From NCBI GenBank assembly GCA_001970955.1, contig MPUH01000314.1, positions 1 to 64,000 of the forward strand: DNA of 64,000 bases. Reading direction: 5' to 3'. The position numbers were made by a program, and so were the translations under genes. Under the pieces are notes generated by a model. It saw nothing but the letters and a program-made list of their open reading frames with translations, was not told the origin of the DNA and did not search any database. This DNA is from Stentor coeruleus. Taxonomy: Eukaryota > Ciliophora > Heterotrichea > Heterotrichida > Stentoridae. This document shows, one piece after another, positions 19,498 to 29,276 of the stretch (positions are counted from its first letter, which is position 1; each line of letters opens with the position of its first letter).

Positions 19498-21639
19498 ATG
19501 GACCCTAGGGATCAGAGGCCAAAATTCGATATAGACAAAGTAGATTTTGAATGGGTAGAAAAAACAAATAACGTCAAAGAACTTAAAGCTGCTCTTCGTG
19601 CTTTGATTGAAGATCAAGGTGGATTTGTCAAGCTAGAACAAGCGCTAAAAGAGAAAATCGAAAAACTCGACCCGAAATCGTAAAAAATATACAGCAAAAT
19701 ACCATCAAACTCTTTGACTGCTGAAGAACAAAAAAACTTAGAAAGCGAGCTTGTCGACTGGGGGAAGAAAATGGAAGCAAGTGAAAAAAATCTAAAAGAT
19801 GATGAGACAAAAGAAAAAGCAGAAAAAATTGCGAAATCTGATAAAGAAAAGCAAATGGGCAATGATTATCTAAGAGCTAAAGATTATGAAATGGCCTTAC
19901 AAAGTTATATAAAAGCAGTTGATCTAAACCCGCAAAACTCTGCAGCATATTTTAATAGAGCTTTAGTTTTCCTCAAACTTAAAAAGTTTAAAAAAGCAGC
20001 AGAAGACTGTGATAAGGCTATTATTATAAAAAATGATTATATAAAAGCTTATCATCGTAGAGCAAAAGCTTATATTGAATTGAAAGAATATGAAAAAGCT
20101 GTACCTGATCTAGAAAAAGTTTTAGAAAAAGAACAGGAGAATGAAGAAGCAAATCTTGAGTTGAAAAAATGCCGAGATGAGATGGCAACAATTACTGGAT
20201 ATCGGAGGATTCAAATAGAAGAAGTTGAAGATGAAGAAGAAGAAGAAGAAGAGGAAAAAAAAGATAAACAAATAGAAGAAAAACATGAAGAAAAGATTAA
20301 AGAAAAACCTCAAGAGTTAATTGAAGAAAAGCTCCAAAAGCCTTTAGAAGAAAAGTTCCATATAATCAATGAAGATGAAGCTACAGAAATAATCCTTGAA
20401 AACCAAAACACTGAAGAATTTATAAAAAACATTGAAGAAATAAAACAAACAGGGAATAATTTTTTTAAAAAAGAAGACTTTGATCAAGCTATTCTAGAAT
20501 TCACAAAAGGCATAATGTCAATAGAAAAAACATACGATGAAGAAAAATTACTTCTTAATACCCAACTTATAGTTTTAACTATTGCCCTTTATAACAATCG
20601 AGCTTTATCTTATAGTAAACTTGACTGTAATAATGAAGCTATTCATGATAGTTATCATGTATTAAAACTTGATAAAAATAATACTAAAGCTTTATATAGA
20701 ATAGCTCGTTGTGAAGCTTGTAGGGGAAATTATAAAGAATCAGCTAAAAATATGAAGATGCTTCTTGAGATTGAACCTAATAATGAAGTTGCTAAAAAAG
20801 ATTTAGAAAATTATAATAAAAGGATTAATGAGACAAAATCTGTTGAAGAAATTGAAGTTGTGGTAAAAAGCCCTAAAGTTACAATTGCTGAAGATCCTGA
20901 AAGTTTAAATAGTGATTCTGGGCATATGAATTATGAGAGAAGGGTTAGTTTTAGGGAATCAGAAAGCAATGATTTACAAAGAAGACCATCTATTAAGAAA
21001 GATAGTTTTAAGAAACTTGAAGCTAAATACCCTAAAGGGCTGATTGGTTTTAGTGATGATGAACTGAAATCAGATGAAGAAGAGAATATTCAAGAAAAAG
21101 ATGAGAAAGAAGAGAATCCTAATGATAAAAAACAGTTAATTGAAGATGTGACCAAGATTGAAGATAAAAGAGAAGTAAAAATTGAAGATAAAGAGGAAAA
21201 GAAAAAACAAAAACCAGTCGAAATTTCCCAAGAGACAATTAACAATGCTAAGACTCTCGCTTCAAAAATGACTAGTAATATCCCATTACCTAAAAATTAC
21301 CTTATGTTTGAAGCTGCAGCTAAAGATCTTAAAAACGACAAAGTTATGTTTTTAGACTATCTTAAAGTATTTTATATATAGAAAATCCCTATTGAAAACA
21401 TAACAGTGTTATTTGAGAAAAATGAGTTCCCAGCAGAGATTATTTTCCAATGTGTTGATGCTATTGATATTCCTGACTTAGATATTGAATGGGCAATAAG
21501 ATTCTTTACCGTAATTCCATCAACAAGTCGTTTTACTACAGTGATTAAACTTTTCTCTAGATCCGAAAAATCTCGTTTAAAGTCTTTCTTTGAAAAACTT
21601 GGAACAACTGAACTTATTGGGTCTTTTAAACTTAACTGA
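19498..21639 (+). CDS. SPAG1: SPAG1-like TPR protein, dynein arm assembly factor (two 15-nt introns)
   Basis: Three exons (19498-19679, 19695-21366, 21382-21639) joined by removing two 15-nt introns give about 703 residues in one frame. The first exon (KVDFEWVEKTNNVKELKAAL) matches the N-terminus of SPAG1. TPR repeats follow at about 115-225 (GNDYLRAKDYEMALQSYIKA, AAYFNRALVFLKLKKFKKA), a Glu/Lys-rich linker, and a second TPR block at about 310-440. The last exon completes an RPAP3-C domain (about 575-700). This order is that of SPAG1/RPAP3. SPAG1 works with R2TP-type chaperones in the cytoplasm to preassemble axonemal dynein arms, which suits a ciliate. Human SPAG1 is longer (926 residues) with three TPR blocks. 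RPAP3 is the alternative, but the N-terminus favours SPAG1. Confidence 0.88.
19680..19694 (+). other. 15-nt intron 1 of SPAG1
   Basis: GTAAAAAATATACAG. Without splicing the frame ends at TAA four bases into it. Splicing joins the SPAG1-like N-terminus to the TPR part in frame, as CCG AAA TC|C AAA. Confidence 0.9.
21367..21381 (+). other. 15-nt intron 2 of SPAG1
   Basis: GTATTTTATATATAG, containing an in-frame TAG at its end. Splicing joins DYLK to KIPIENITVLFEKNEF and completes the RPAP3-C domain. Confidence 0.9.
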
Positions 21640-21698
21640 ATATTAACTTAGTTTCCCATTTTAACAGTTGGAATATATAAAAAGTTCTTTAAAATTTT

Positions 21699-22064
21699 TT
21701 ATTTTAAATTGTCAATTAGATCTAAAAAATCTTTTTCTTCTTCTTGGTCGACTTTTCTGAAAAGGGTCTGGAGATCTTGTTTTGAAGGGGTAAAAGCACG
21801 TTTTTCAGGTGTTCTTTTTTCTTTAGATGATTTTATAACAAACTGTTTTTTAAGCCTTGTCTCAACTGGAAGAGTTTTTGTGTCTTTTTTTGTTGACTCT
21901 GGCTCTGTAGTTTTTCTTATCCCACTGCTTCTTGGTCTGTTTTTAGGTGTTGAGATAAAAGGTAAAGGTAATTGTCCAAGTGGTCTTGGAGAAAGTGGGA
22001 GTAATGGATTGAGTTCTATATAAAACTTACTCATAGGGTTTTTTCTCAAATGCAAAATATCCAT
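21699..22064 (-). CDS. Small basic protein, unknown
   Basis: 121 residues with a clean ATG, ending 59 bases from the stop of SPAG1 on the other strand. Rich in Pro, Lys, Arg, Ser and Thr (LPLSPRPLGQLPLP, TPKNRPRSSGIRK), with a more ordered acidic-helical C-terminus (QDLQTLFRKVDQEEEKDFLDLIDNL). No domain recognised. Natural-looking composition and a G-poor 5' flank shared with the next minus-strand gene speak for a real gene. Function cannot be inferred. Confidence 0.6.
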   Translation of the reverse strand: MDILHLRKNPMSKFYIELNPLLPLSPRPLGQLPLPFISTPKNRPRSSGIRKTTEPESTKKDTKTLPVETRLKKQFVIKSSKEKRTPEKRAFTPSKQDLQTLFRKVDQEEEKDFLDLIDNLK

Positions 22065-22151
22065 AATAAAACTATATTCTCATAAAAATATCCCTTAAAT
22101 CTTATACCAAATCCTTTTAAATCCTTATTTTATTCAAACATTTTAACTATC

Positions 22152-23309
22152 TTACCCTCCTCTGCTTATATATAATACAAAAGTATCCCCAATTTTAAGT
22201 TCTACAGGTCTATGTCTATCATATACAAGTCCCATCCTTTTAACCTCATATGTAACTTCCTCATCTTTCGGCATAATTTCTATTAAAATCCCAATCCTAG
22301 CAACACTATCAGGAACTATACCAATTTTCTCTGCCCTATACGTATTCCTAGAAACCGTAACATCAACTCCAGCAAATTCACTTGACATAAGTCTTAAAAA
22401 AGGGTAAAAAAAATCATATGTATAAACTTGAGAAGGTTTCAAATAATATTTTGCATCATACCATTCAGTCTGACTAAGTTCTAATTCACAATTTCTTGAT
22501 ACATTATTTAAATAAAGTTTTTTTGTTATCCCATCTGAATCATTTTGTGGACCTCTAGGGAAATTAGGGGTAAGTTGAAGGTTTTTTAAAATTTCTTTAG
22601 TTTCTTGTATAGTTGGAGTTTGCCATTGTATTGAATCTAAACGAATATTTCCTGATAAGTTGTACCAGTTGACTGCTATTTCTATATTGTTTTTTATGTT
22701 TACTAAAGGGATTTGTTGGGTAAATGCACGTTTGTTATCTTCACCATGAAATTTGCATTCATCTCTATGAACCCAGATAGTGTTTTTTGATTGAGAAGCG
22801 CAATCAAGTTTAAATTCTGCTTTTTGATAATAATTACAATGGGCTTGACGATAATTGTATCGGATTTTTAATGTTTTACCATTGAGGTATGGGAGGATTT
22901 CAGCAACAATTACTCGGTCTATACGAATACCTTTTTTATCACTGACTGTCATTCTTGTGAAGTCTGTGAAACTTTTTTTAAAACATAAAAGATTAGAATG
23001 GATAATAGCGAATTGAGTTTCGATTGCATTGAAAGCTGTATCTATAGTTTCATATACTTTAACATGTAGTTTTGGACTTACGGCTAGAAGAGTTGGGATT
23101 TCTGGGGTGAGGAATTGGAGGATGATAAAAAAAATATCATTTGGGATTGTGTCGATTAGGGTTTTTGAAGGAGTTATAAGGACTCTTTGGACCATACAGG
23201 CAAAGGTTTTGTGTCGACGCTTTCTTTGGTCTTGTATAAGTTCAGACCGATATTCTCTTGATGTTATTACTTCTTCAGAGTCTTTTGGTTTAGTGTTTGT
23301 TATGCCCAT
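22152..23309 (-). CDS. Unknown protein with N-myristoylation signal and F-box-like segment
   Basis: 385 residues. MGITNT fits the N-myristoylation consensus (Gly2, Thr6). Residues about 50-95 (LIDTIPNDIFFIILQFLTPEI followed by LLAVSPKLHVKVYETID) have the pattern of an F-box helix set. The rest is a beta-rich region with stretches such as TLKIRYNYRQAHCNYYQKAE, TIWVHRDECKFHGEDN and RMGLVYDRHRPVELKIGDTF, looking like a beta-sandwich. The same layout seems plausible for a ciliate-specific family, but I cannot name it. If the F-box is real the protein could be an SCF ligase adaptor held at membranes. Confidence in coding is high, in function low. Confidence 0.8.
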   Translation of the reverse strand: MGITNTKPKDSEEVITSREYRSELIQDQRKRRHKTFACMVQRVLITPSKTLIDTIPNDIFFIILQFLTPEIPTLLAVSPKLHVKVYETIDTAFNAIETQFAIIHSNLLCFKKSFTDFTRMTVSDKKGIRIDRVIVAEILPYLNGKTLKIRYNYRQAHCNYYQKAEFKLDCASQSKNTIWVHRDECKFHGEDNKRAFTQQIPLVNIKNNIEIAVNWYNLSGNIRLDSIQWQTPTIQETKEILKNLQLTPNFPRGPQNDSDGITKKLYLNNVSRNCELELSQTEWYDAKYYLKPSQVYTYDFFYPFLRLMSSEFAGVDVTVSRNTYRAEKIGIVPDSVARIGILIEIMPKDEEVTYEVKRMGLVYDRHRPVELKIGDTFVLYISRGG

Positions 23310-23709
23310 TTATATTCTTTTATGGGTGTTTGGGATATTTTAATGTGGTAAAAACTGTGAAAAGTAATAAGTAAAATTAAAGGGTTTGGCAGAAGTTTTA
23401 TAGATTTTATTAAGTGTATAAACTTTTGCTTTATTAAATAAAGTGCAAAGTACACCTTGCTAGTTTTCTAATGAAAATACAAGATTTTCGAAAAAACACT
23501 AAAAAAACATAATTTATGGTCCAAAAGTCCTATTTTTCAGCGAAATTCCTATTTTTTCATATCCTCCCTGACTTTTTTACCCTACTTTCACCCTATATTT
23601 CGATATCCTCTTACCCATTTTTCAATAGTCCCCATAAAAGTACAGTCCTAAAGATAAAGTTAATGGCCTCTATCATTCCATTATTATTAACCACCAATTC
23701 TCTCACAGT
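23310..23709. other. Divergent promoter spacer
   Basis: G-rich, C-poor to about 23420, then C-rich, G-poor to the CCT gene, with poly-pyrimidine runs around 23560-23620. It should contain both promoters. An ATG at 23663 begins a 28-codon frame that overlaps the CCT gene start and is probably not coding. Confidence 0.5.
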
Positions 23710-24279
23710 ATGTTCACCCAGAGAATTTATAATGACCAAGAAAATTTAGAAGAACCCAATTTTAATCCAGCGGAATTTCCCCCATCTTTTCTTTCAAGTA
23801 TTCCCATCGAGAATTTCGGTGCTGAATTTTTCCCAAGAGATGACCCTGGTTTTTACATGCCAACTGATTTTGAAGGTTATGAACAAAACTTACCTTTTAT
23901 GTTAGATCCAGTGATTTATCAATCCTTGCAGGAAGACATGAAAAGGTTTATGCCTGGCTTTGATATGTTCCCAGGATTTGCTAAAGAAGGGAATATACCT
24001 GATATGAAGCCTACTTACTTTATAGGAAAAACAGAAGAAAATCCTCAGGCGGGGAAAAAAATCGGGACTATAACGATGGAAGAGCGGAAAGAAAAGGTAA
24101 AAAAATACTTGGAAAAAAGAAAACGGAGGATTTTTACTAAAAGAATCTCATATGCTTGTAGAAAGCGTGTAGCTGATAGTAGAATAAGAGTTAAAGGACG
24201 CTTTGTTACTAAAGAACAAGCAAGGAAATTAGAATATCAAATCCCTATTAAAAAAGAAGAGGATTTTAAGTCTAGCTAA
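23710..24279 (+). CDS. CCT-motif protein (CONSTANS/TOC1-type domain)
   Basis: 189 residues. The C-terminal part (about 124-170) is a clear CCT motif: MEERKEKVKKYLEKRKRR, then IFTKRISYACRKRVADSR and RVKGRFVTKEQA. The last block, (R)xRVKGRFV, is the hallmark shared with plant CONSTANS, TOC1 and ZIM proteins, where the CCT motif binds NF-Y subunits and DNA. The N-terminal 120 residues are acidic and rich in Pro and Phe (FNPAEFPPSFLSSIPI, FMPGFDMFPGF), fitting an activation region. No B-box, receiver or TIFY domain is present. It is likely a nuclear transcription regulator. The ATG at 23710 is the first in frame. A GT..AG pair of 14 nt overlaps the start and could allow an upstream start, but that length would be unusual here. 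Confidence 0.88.
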   Translation: MFTQRIYNDQENLEEPNFNPAEFPPSFLSSIPIENFGAEFFPRDDPGFYMPTDFEGYEQNLPFMLDPVIYQSLQEDMKRFMPGFDMFPGFAKEGNIPDMKPTYFIGKTEENPQAGKKIGTITMEERKEKVKKYLEKRKRRIFTKRISYACRKRVADSRIRVKGRFVTKEQARKLEYQIPIKKEEDFKSS

Positions 24280-25117
24280 CTAACCATGTTGATAAGAAAC
24301 TGTGTATTATTTTATCTAAAAGTATAAATGGAAAAATATTTTTAAAACTTTGATATTTTTGTAATATATTTTATGAGATATTTTGAAATCATTATTGTAG
24401 AAGAAATTGTAAGGGAAATATTAAGATTAAAGTATTAGTTTTTTTGTGAAATAGTTAGGGTTGTGTTTAAAAGTTGGGATATTTATGGAAGATTTGAGGA
24501 AGGTCTTTAGTAAATTTTATAGATCTTTTGTGGGTTTAAAGGAATATTATAAAAAGGATTTTTTTGATGGAAGGCTGACTATGCATTTCATGAAAAAGTT
24601 ACAAAAAAATCTATACGTGGTTTTAATATTATAACACAATTTATCTAATAAAAATCAGTTATAAAAATATTCATCATCAGTATACCTATATAACTTTTCC
24701 TGTATTTTCACATCAATTTTTTCTCCTCAAGCCTTTACATTAAATTTATTTCCCTTATCGCATATTATCATTAGCATAATATCGACTATGAGAATATAAT
24801 ACTCAAACTAATCAATGATTATAATACTAGATAGAGAAAATATGCAAATGCCTTTAAATCAAATATAAACTGATGAAAAACTCCTAAATGAAATAAATAA
24901 GTAAGGACTAGAAAATGTAATATTCAAAGCAAAAAAAAAACTCAAAATATATTATTCAAAGCCTTCTGAATTAAACATAAAAATATCAATTACCTTAAAT
25001 ATATCATAATAAGCCAATACATTTTAAGCGTACATTAAACCATAAGGAATTTTTTCATTCCCATCAACAAATCTTTTTTTCTGATCTAAACTCTAATATA
25101 TATAAAAAATCCTAGCA
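24280..25117. other. Spacer between tandem + strand genes
   Basis: G-rich and C-poor to about 24600, AT-rich in the middle, C-leaning near 24660-25117. No gene or RNA recognised. Confidence 0.5.
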
Positions 25118-26077
25118 ATGGTTCATAAAGGCAAAAGAAAGACTAAAAAGTCAGCCAAAGGGACAAACAAAAAAGTTCTACTACAATGTGGGGACTTTGT
25201 ATACAAACTACCAATAAGAAACACTCCTGAAACAAAACTCTACGAACAAATAATGATTGAGCTTAAAGAAGAACTCGAAGAAATCTATTATATTTATCTA
25301 AACGAGTTATCAAGAAGACTCAAAGGCACAGTACTTCTTTTGTCTGTATATGAACCTAAGGAATTCCCTTATCGTATGGAAACTAACAAAGTTAATGAAC
25401 TAAGAAACAAAGTAAAAAAACTTATGAAATGGGACAGTATTAAGGTGATTTACAATATATTTTACATAACAATTCATAAATTTTTGACTGATATCAAAGC
25501 ACTTTTATCAGCATATGAAAATCGATGTAAAGAATTTCTTGTTCTGAGCCTTGCTGAAGCCCTTAATGCCTTAGAATGTTCTGCTAAAGAACTCGGGAAA
25601 ATTACTGAAAATATGCCTGAGCATGCTGAGATTGAAGATAGTTGTGAGAGTATAACAAAATCAGTATTTTTTGATAGAATACTTCAGTATTATGAAGAAA
25701 TGTTGGGTCAATATTTATCTTGTAAATGCCCTATTGTACAAAATATGATAAATTTACTTAGAGAGCTTAAAAAAATACAAATTGTTTCAGATAAAGATAA
25801 ACAAAATTATGATTGTAATTGCTCTTGTGAAACTTCTATTGGTTTATGTGATAAGAGTATTGAAGAGATTATGAGTTTTATTGATGGAGATGGGAAATCA
25901 GAAGAGCAGAAAAAGCCGAAAAGGAAATCGTTGAAAATGCAAGGTTTGGATGAAGAGATTGAAAGGTTTCAGATGCTTTTAGACACATTTGAAGGAGGGG
26001 CGGTGAAGTTGAAACCTAATTTGTCTTATGATTGGATTTGTAGTTTGAAGATGAGATTGAAGAATAATAGAAATTAG
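25118..26077 (+). CDS. Unknown helical protein
   Basis: 319 residues, starting with a basic tract (MVHKGKRKTKKSAKGTNKK) that could be a nuclear or nucleolar signal. The rest is mostly helical (KLYEQIMIELKEELEEIYYI, FLVLSLAEALNALECSAKEL). A short Cys cluster (CNCSCETSIGLC, around residues 237-248) is preceded by CKCP near 206-209, so a metal-binding site is possible. Another basic stretch (KKPKRKSLK) lies near 269-277. No family recognised. The ATG follows a G-poor flank, and the stop TAG is followed by the usual G-rich flank. Confidence 0.7.
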   Translation: MVHKGKRKTKKSAKGTNKKVLLQCGDFVYKLPIRNTPETKLYEQIMIELKEELEEIYYIYLNELSRRLKGTVLLLSVYEPKEFPYRMETNKVNELRNKVKKLMKWDSIKVIYNIFYITIHKFLTDIKALLSAYENRCKEFLVLSLAEALNALECSAKELGKITENMPEHAEIEDSCESITKSVFFDRILQYYEEMLGQYLSCKCPIVQNMINLLRELKKIQIVSDKDKQNYDCNCSCETSIGLCDKSIEEIMSFIDGDGKSEEQKKPKRKSLKMQGLDEEIERFQMLLDTFEGGAVKLKPNLSYDWICSLKMRLKNNRN

Positions 26078-27443
26078 TAAATGTTTATTTTATAAGGATA
26101 AGGTGAGGAATAGTTTTGATGTTTGGATTGGGATTATTATGGATAGGCAAAATATTTTTATATAATGACAAAATTGTAGTTTTATTGATTTTAATATTTT
26201 TAATATCAATGGAATTACCGAACGTTCTTTCTGATTTTTAAACAAACTAGGAGTTTATAGGCATATTTCTTAGTTTAAAATTTAGGCTGTAGAGTCATTT
26301 CCGGTATGGTAATTGTTAATAATTAAAGTTAATTTGCATTTAACTTATTAGATAAATGATAAACAAGAAGTAGTATACTTACTGATTCTTCAAATTTCCT
26401 TCCAACTTCAGTAATTTTATATTCATTTTCAAAAATTTATCTAAAATTCAGGTGTACTTGTTCGTGAATGAGTTACTCCTTGTGTAGCTAAAGGTTCATA
26501 AGAGTATTTTTTTATAATAACCTTTACTTGTATCATGTTTTTTATATAACCAGGTAAAACTTAACTTTTTTTGTTATTATTTATGAGGTCTATGAGGAAT
26601 TTTAAAAAATAATTCTTTAGCATTGGGAATTTTCCTACTTAGGACCTTCTGTGTTTATTGACTCTTCTTTAACAATTTTGTGGAAAATTGGATAAAATAA
26701 AATAAAAAGTTGATGCTAAATTGAAGTTCATTGTTAAAATTAGATTTTTATTTATTATTATTAGTTTGCTAGTTAACATTTTCTTATCTAAACTACATAA
26801 TATATACCAATACTATTATTCTTATAAATTCTACCATCCTATTTAAAATTTAACCAAATTGAAAGCATAGCCCTTATCTCATTTTCTCAAAACTGCATTC
26901 TTTATATATAGCATATACCCAAAAACTCTATAATATCCAAATCCCAAAAAAAAAACATTCAATTTACAAAATTTAAATTTTCACATCATAATAAACTATT
27001 CCACCGAAAACATTTCTTATCATATTCATCACATCATTAAACTCTCATATAAATTTCCAAATTTCCCACAATATAATAATCCCTAAAAATCCACCATCCT
27101 CATCTCTCATCCCTCTCACTATCACAAAACCTAAAACTTTCAAATGCAAACACAAAACATCCTCAATCCTCTCATCAAACCCAAAAATCCTAAAAAATAA
27201 AACCTCAACAAAAAGTTTATCTTATATAATCCTAATAAAAATTCAACAAAATCAAGCCCTCTTTTTCTAATTCCTCTCTTCCTCTCTTCCTTTAATCCTC
27301 CTATTCATTATCCAAAACCTCTTATCCTCCATCCCATCCTTTTTCCCAAGCATTTCCTTTTAACGTCTAATTTCTAAACTCTAAACCTATTTTCTCGCCT
27401 ACCCCAACAATTAATCATGCTAATTCAAAATATACTTTAATAA
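26078..27443. other. 1.4 kb spacer with extreme C-rich, G-poor right half
   Basis: Left part: short G-rich 3' flank, then mixed AT-rich DNA (26200-26750) in which I looked for snRNA-like motifs without a convincing match. From about 26880 to 27443 the + strand is almost free of G: the line 27061-27120 holds 23 C and no G. This is the strongest example of the 5'-flank skew seen across the window. Confidence 0.55.
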
Positions 27444-28271
27444 ATGGCTGACTCTACCGAATTCCGTATCGTAGCCTATAAAAACACGAAAAATCCTTCT
27501 GATGGTAAGCCGGTGCTAATTTCATCCTTATGGTCTAAGCAGCAAATACTAAAAACCTGTTCTGATGCATTAGGAATTAAAGGGAAAAAAATCTTCAATG
27601 AAAACGGAGAAGAACCAAAAAGCTTTGGAGATCTACCAGAAGGCAGTGCTTTATATATATCCTTAGGTGAGAACTTTGAAGTCAAAACCTCGTCTAGCAA
27701 ACAAACCAAAAGTTTTGTCCTTTGCATGCTTGGAGCTGCAGCTGTAGGCAAATCAGCAGTCACTCAAAGGTATATAAAAAACACGTTTGTAAGAGATTAC
27801 GATCCTACTATTGAAGACTATTATAAAAAAGTGGCAAATGTTGATGGGGAAGTCACATCTTTATCTATTTTAGATACGGCAGGTATGGAAGATTATTATC
27901 CTCTTATTGATGATTGGATTGATAAAAAAGATGGGTTTGTTCTTGTGTTTTCTGTTGAGTGGGGTGATTCACTTACTCGTTTACAAGGGTTTAATGAGAA
28001 AATCCTACATAGATATGCGCAACAAGGGAATAAAGGACCTGTTGTAGTTGTTGCAGGGAATAAAATTGATAGTTTGAATAGGTCGGTTAAGTATGAGGAA
28101 GGAAAGGAATTTGCTGATAAGATTGGGGCTAAGTATTTTGAAGTCTCAGCTGCTAATGGTAAAGGGATTGATGATATGTATAGCAGCATTGTTAAAGAAT
28201 TGAAGGCAAGAAAAGTGGTTGCTGCACCAGTTGTCAAAAAACATTGGTATGAAAAATGCAGCTTACTTTAG
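27444..28271 (+). CDS. Ras-like GTPase fused to an N-terminal doublecortin-like domain
   Basis: 275 residues. Residues 6-79 have the pattern of a doublecortin/ubiquitin-like fold (RIVAYKNTKNPSDGKPVLIS, then KKIFNENGEEPKSFGDLPEG and ALYISLGENF). Residues 90-262 are a Ras domain: P-loop GAAAVGKS (97-104), switch I YDPTIEDYY (Thr matching Ras Thr35), switch II DTAGMED (144-150), NKID and EVSAANG. The C-terminus KCSLL is a CaaX box ending in Leu, predicted to be geranylgeranylated. Relative to Ras, Gly12 and Gly13 are Ala and Gln61 is Met, changes expected to cripple GTP hydrolysis, so the protein may stay GTP-bound. If the N-terminal part binds tubulin, it would tie a membrane-anchored GTPase to microtubules. 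The Ras call is secure; the doublecortin call is moderate. Confidence 0.88.
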   Translation: MADSTEFRIVAYKNTKNPSDGKPVLISSLWSKQQILKTCSDALGIKGKKIFNENGEEPKSFGDLPEGSALYISLGENFEVKTSSSKQTKSFVLCMLGAAAVGKSAVTQRYIKNTFVRDYDPTIEDYYKKVANVDGEVTSLSILDTAGMEDYYPLIDDWIDKKDGFVLVFSVEWGDSLTRLQGFNEKILHRYAQQGNKGPVVVVAGNKIDSLNRSVKYEEGKEFADKIGAKYFEVSAANGKGIDDMYSSIVKELKARKVVAAPVVKKHWYEKCSLL

Positions 28272-28576
28272 AAATATTAAGATAAGTTAGGATTTATTAT
28301 GATGTGTTAGTTGGAAGGTATTAAGAGTGCTTGAGGTTTTTTAGGTTTAGGGAATTTTATATGGTTTTTGGGATTTTTTTAAGAAGGTGCTAGGAATGAT
28401 TTTTTATGATCACATATTATATCAAGAATTTTTTTACTTTAAAACTATTAGTTTTTATATGTATTTAAAGATTGAACCCCAGCTTAAAGTATTTTTCTGT
28501 GAATTTATCATAGCACCTTCTGCTTTTTAATTATTGTATTTTTGATTATAAACTTATTGATAAATTTAACAAGCAT
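28272..28576. other. Spacer between tandem + strand genes
   Basis: 305 bases: G-rich first half, AT-rich second half. Nothing else recognised. Confidence 0.5.
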
Positions 28577-29257
28577 ATGGCAAACAAAGAAAATCCTTTA
28601 GTGTCTTTACCACCAGAAGAGTACTTAGAGAGAACTGGGGTTTCAAATGTTCTTAAAGATATCGTCACAGCCCTACTTGAAAACCGCCCTGAAAATCCAA
28701 TACATTTTATTAATGACTATTTGAAAACCTCATCAAGTTCATGTACTGGGGTAATGAAAAGCTATAAACTAATCAGATTGAGTAAATTCGAAAGGAAGTC
28801 TTTTATGGATAATTTAGTCAGTGCGTATATGAATCTAGACTCAAAAAGAGGAGGTAACAATCAAGGTATAACTGGTTTGGACTATACAAAACTATTAAAA
28901 ATGATTTGTATAGACTTTCCTTATGAAGTTGTTGATGAAGTTCTTGGAATACTAGGCAAAAGGGATACCGACATTGTACAGTTCGAAGAGTTCCTAGCAG
29001 GAATCAAGGCAATACTCTTATACGAAGACTTTTTCTGTGAAGCCGAAGAGCTTTTCTCTTATCTTGACAACGAAAAAACAGGTAAAGTTGAAACACCCCG
29101 TCTTCTTGCAGCATTATCAAAACTAGGCGAAAACAAAACTTTCGCAATGCCAAGCCGTGAAGAACTCAAACTAAGCTTAGAACGTCTTAATATAGACGAA
29201 AAACCCTTAATATCATATGGAGAGTTCTGTCTAAGCCTTATAAAGATAATAAACTAA
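28577..29257 (+). CDS. TPGS1: Tubulin polyglutamylase complex subunit 1-like protein
   Basis: 226 residues. The N-terminal 45 residues (EYLERTGVSNVLKDIV, LLENRPENPIHFINDYLK) form a DPY-30/RIIa-type dimerisation helix pair of the kind found in TPGS1. The remaining part is helical with EF-hand-like pairs (IVQFEEFLAGIKAIL, EAEELFSYLDNEKTGKVETP, LISYGEFCLSLI) whose loops are mostly degenerate, although DNEKTGKVE keeps a near-canonical calcium loop. TPGS1 is the targeting subunit of the TTLL1 polyglutamylase that modifies ciliary and basal-body tubulin. Alternatives are other RIIa-plus-EF-hand ciliary proteins (for example calmodulin-like radial spoke parts). Its stop lies only 19 bases from the SEC31 stop on the other strand. 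Confidence 0.68.
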   Translation: MANKENPLVSLPPEEYLERTGVSNVLKDIVTALLENRPENPIHFINDYLKTSSSSCTGVMKSYKLIRLSKFERKSFMDNLVSAYMNLDSKRGGNNQGITGLDYTKLLKMICIDFPYEVVDEVLGILGKRDTDIVQFEEFLAGIKAILLYEDFFCEAEELFSYLDNEKTGKVETPRLLAALSKLGENKTFAMPSREELKLSLERLNIDEKPLISYGEFCLSLIKIIN

Positions 29258-29276
29258 TCCTCCAAATATTACCTAA

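Noticed and set aside
23516-23749. 77-codon frame overlapping the CCT gene start
   Set aside because: Low-complexity and in a C-rich promoter flank. The CCT gene in another frame explains the region; joining by a 14-nt intron would be out of pattern.
26360-26560. ATACTTACTG resembling the U1 snRNA 5' end
   Set aside because: A short match only; no convincing stem-loops or Sm site at the expected distance.
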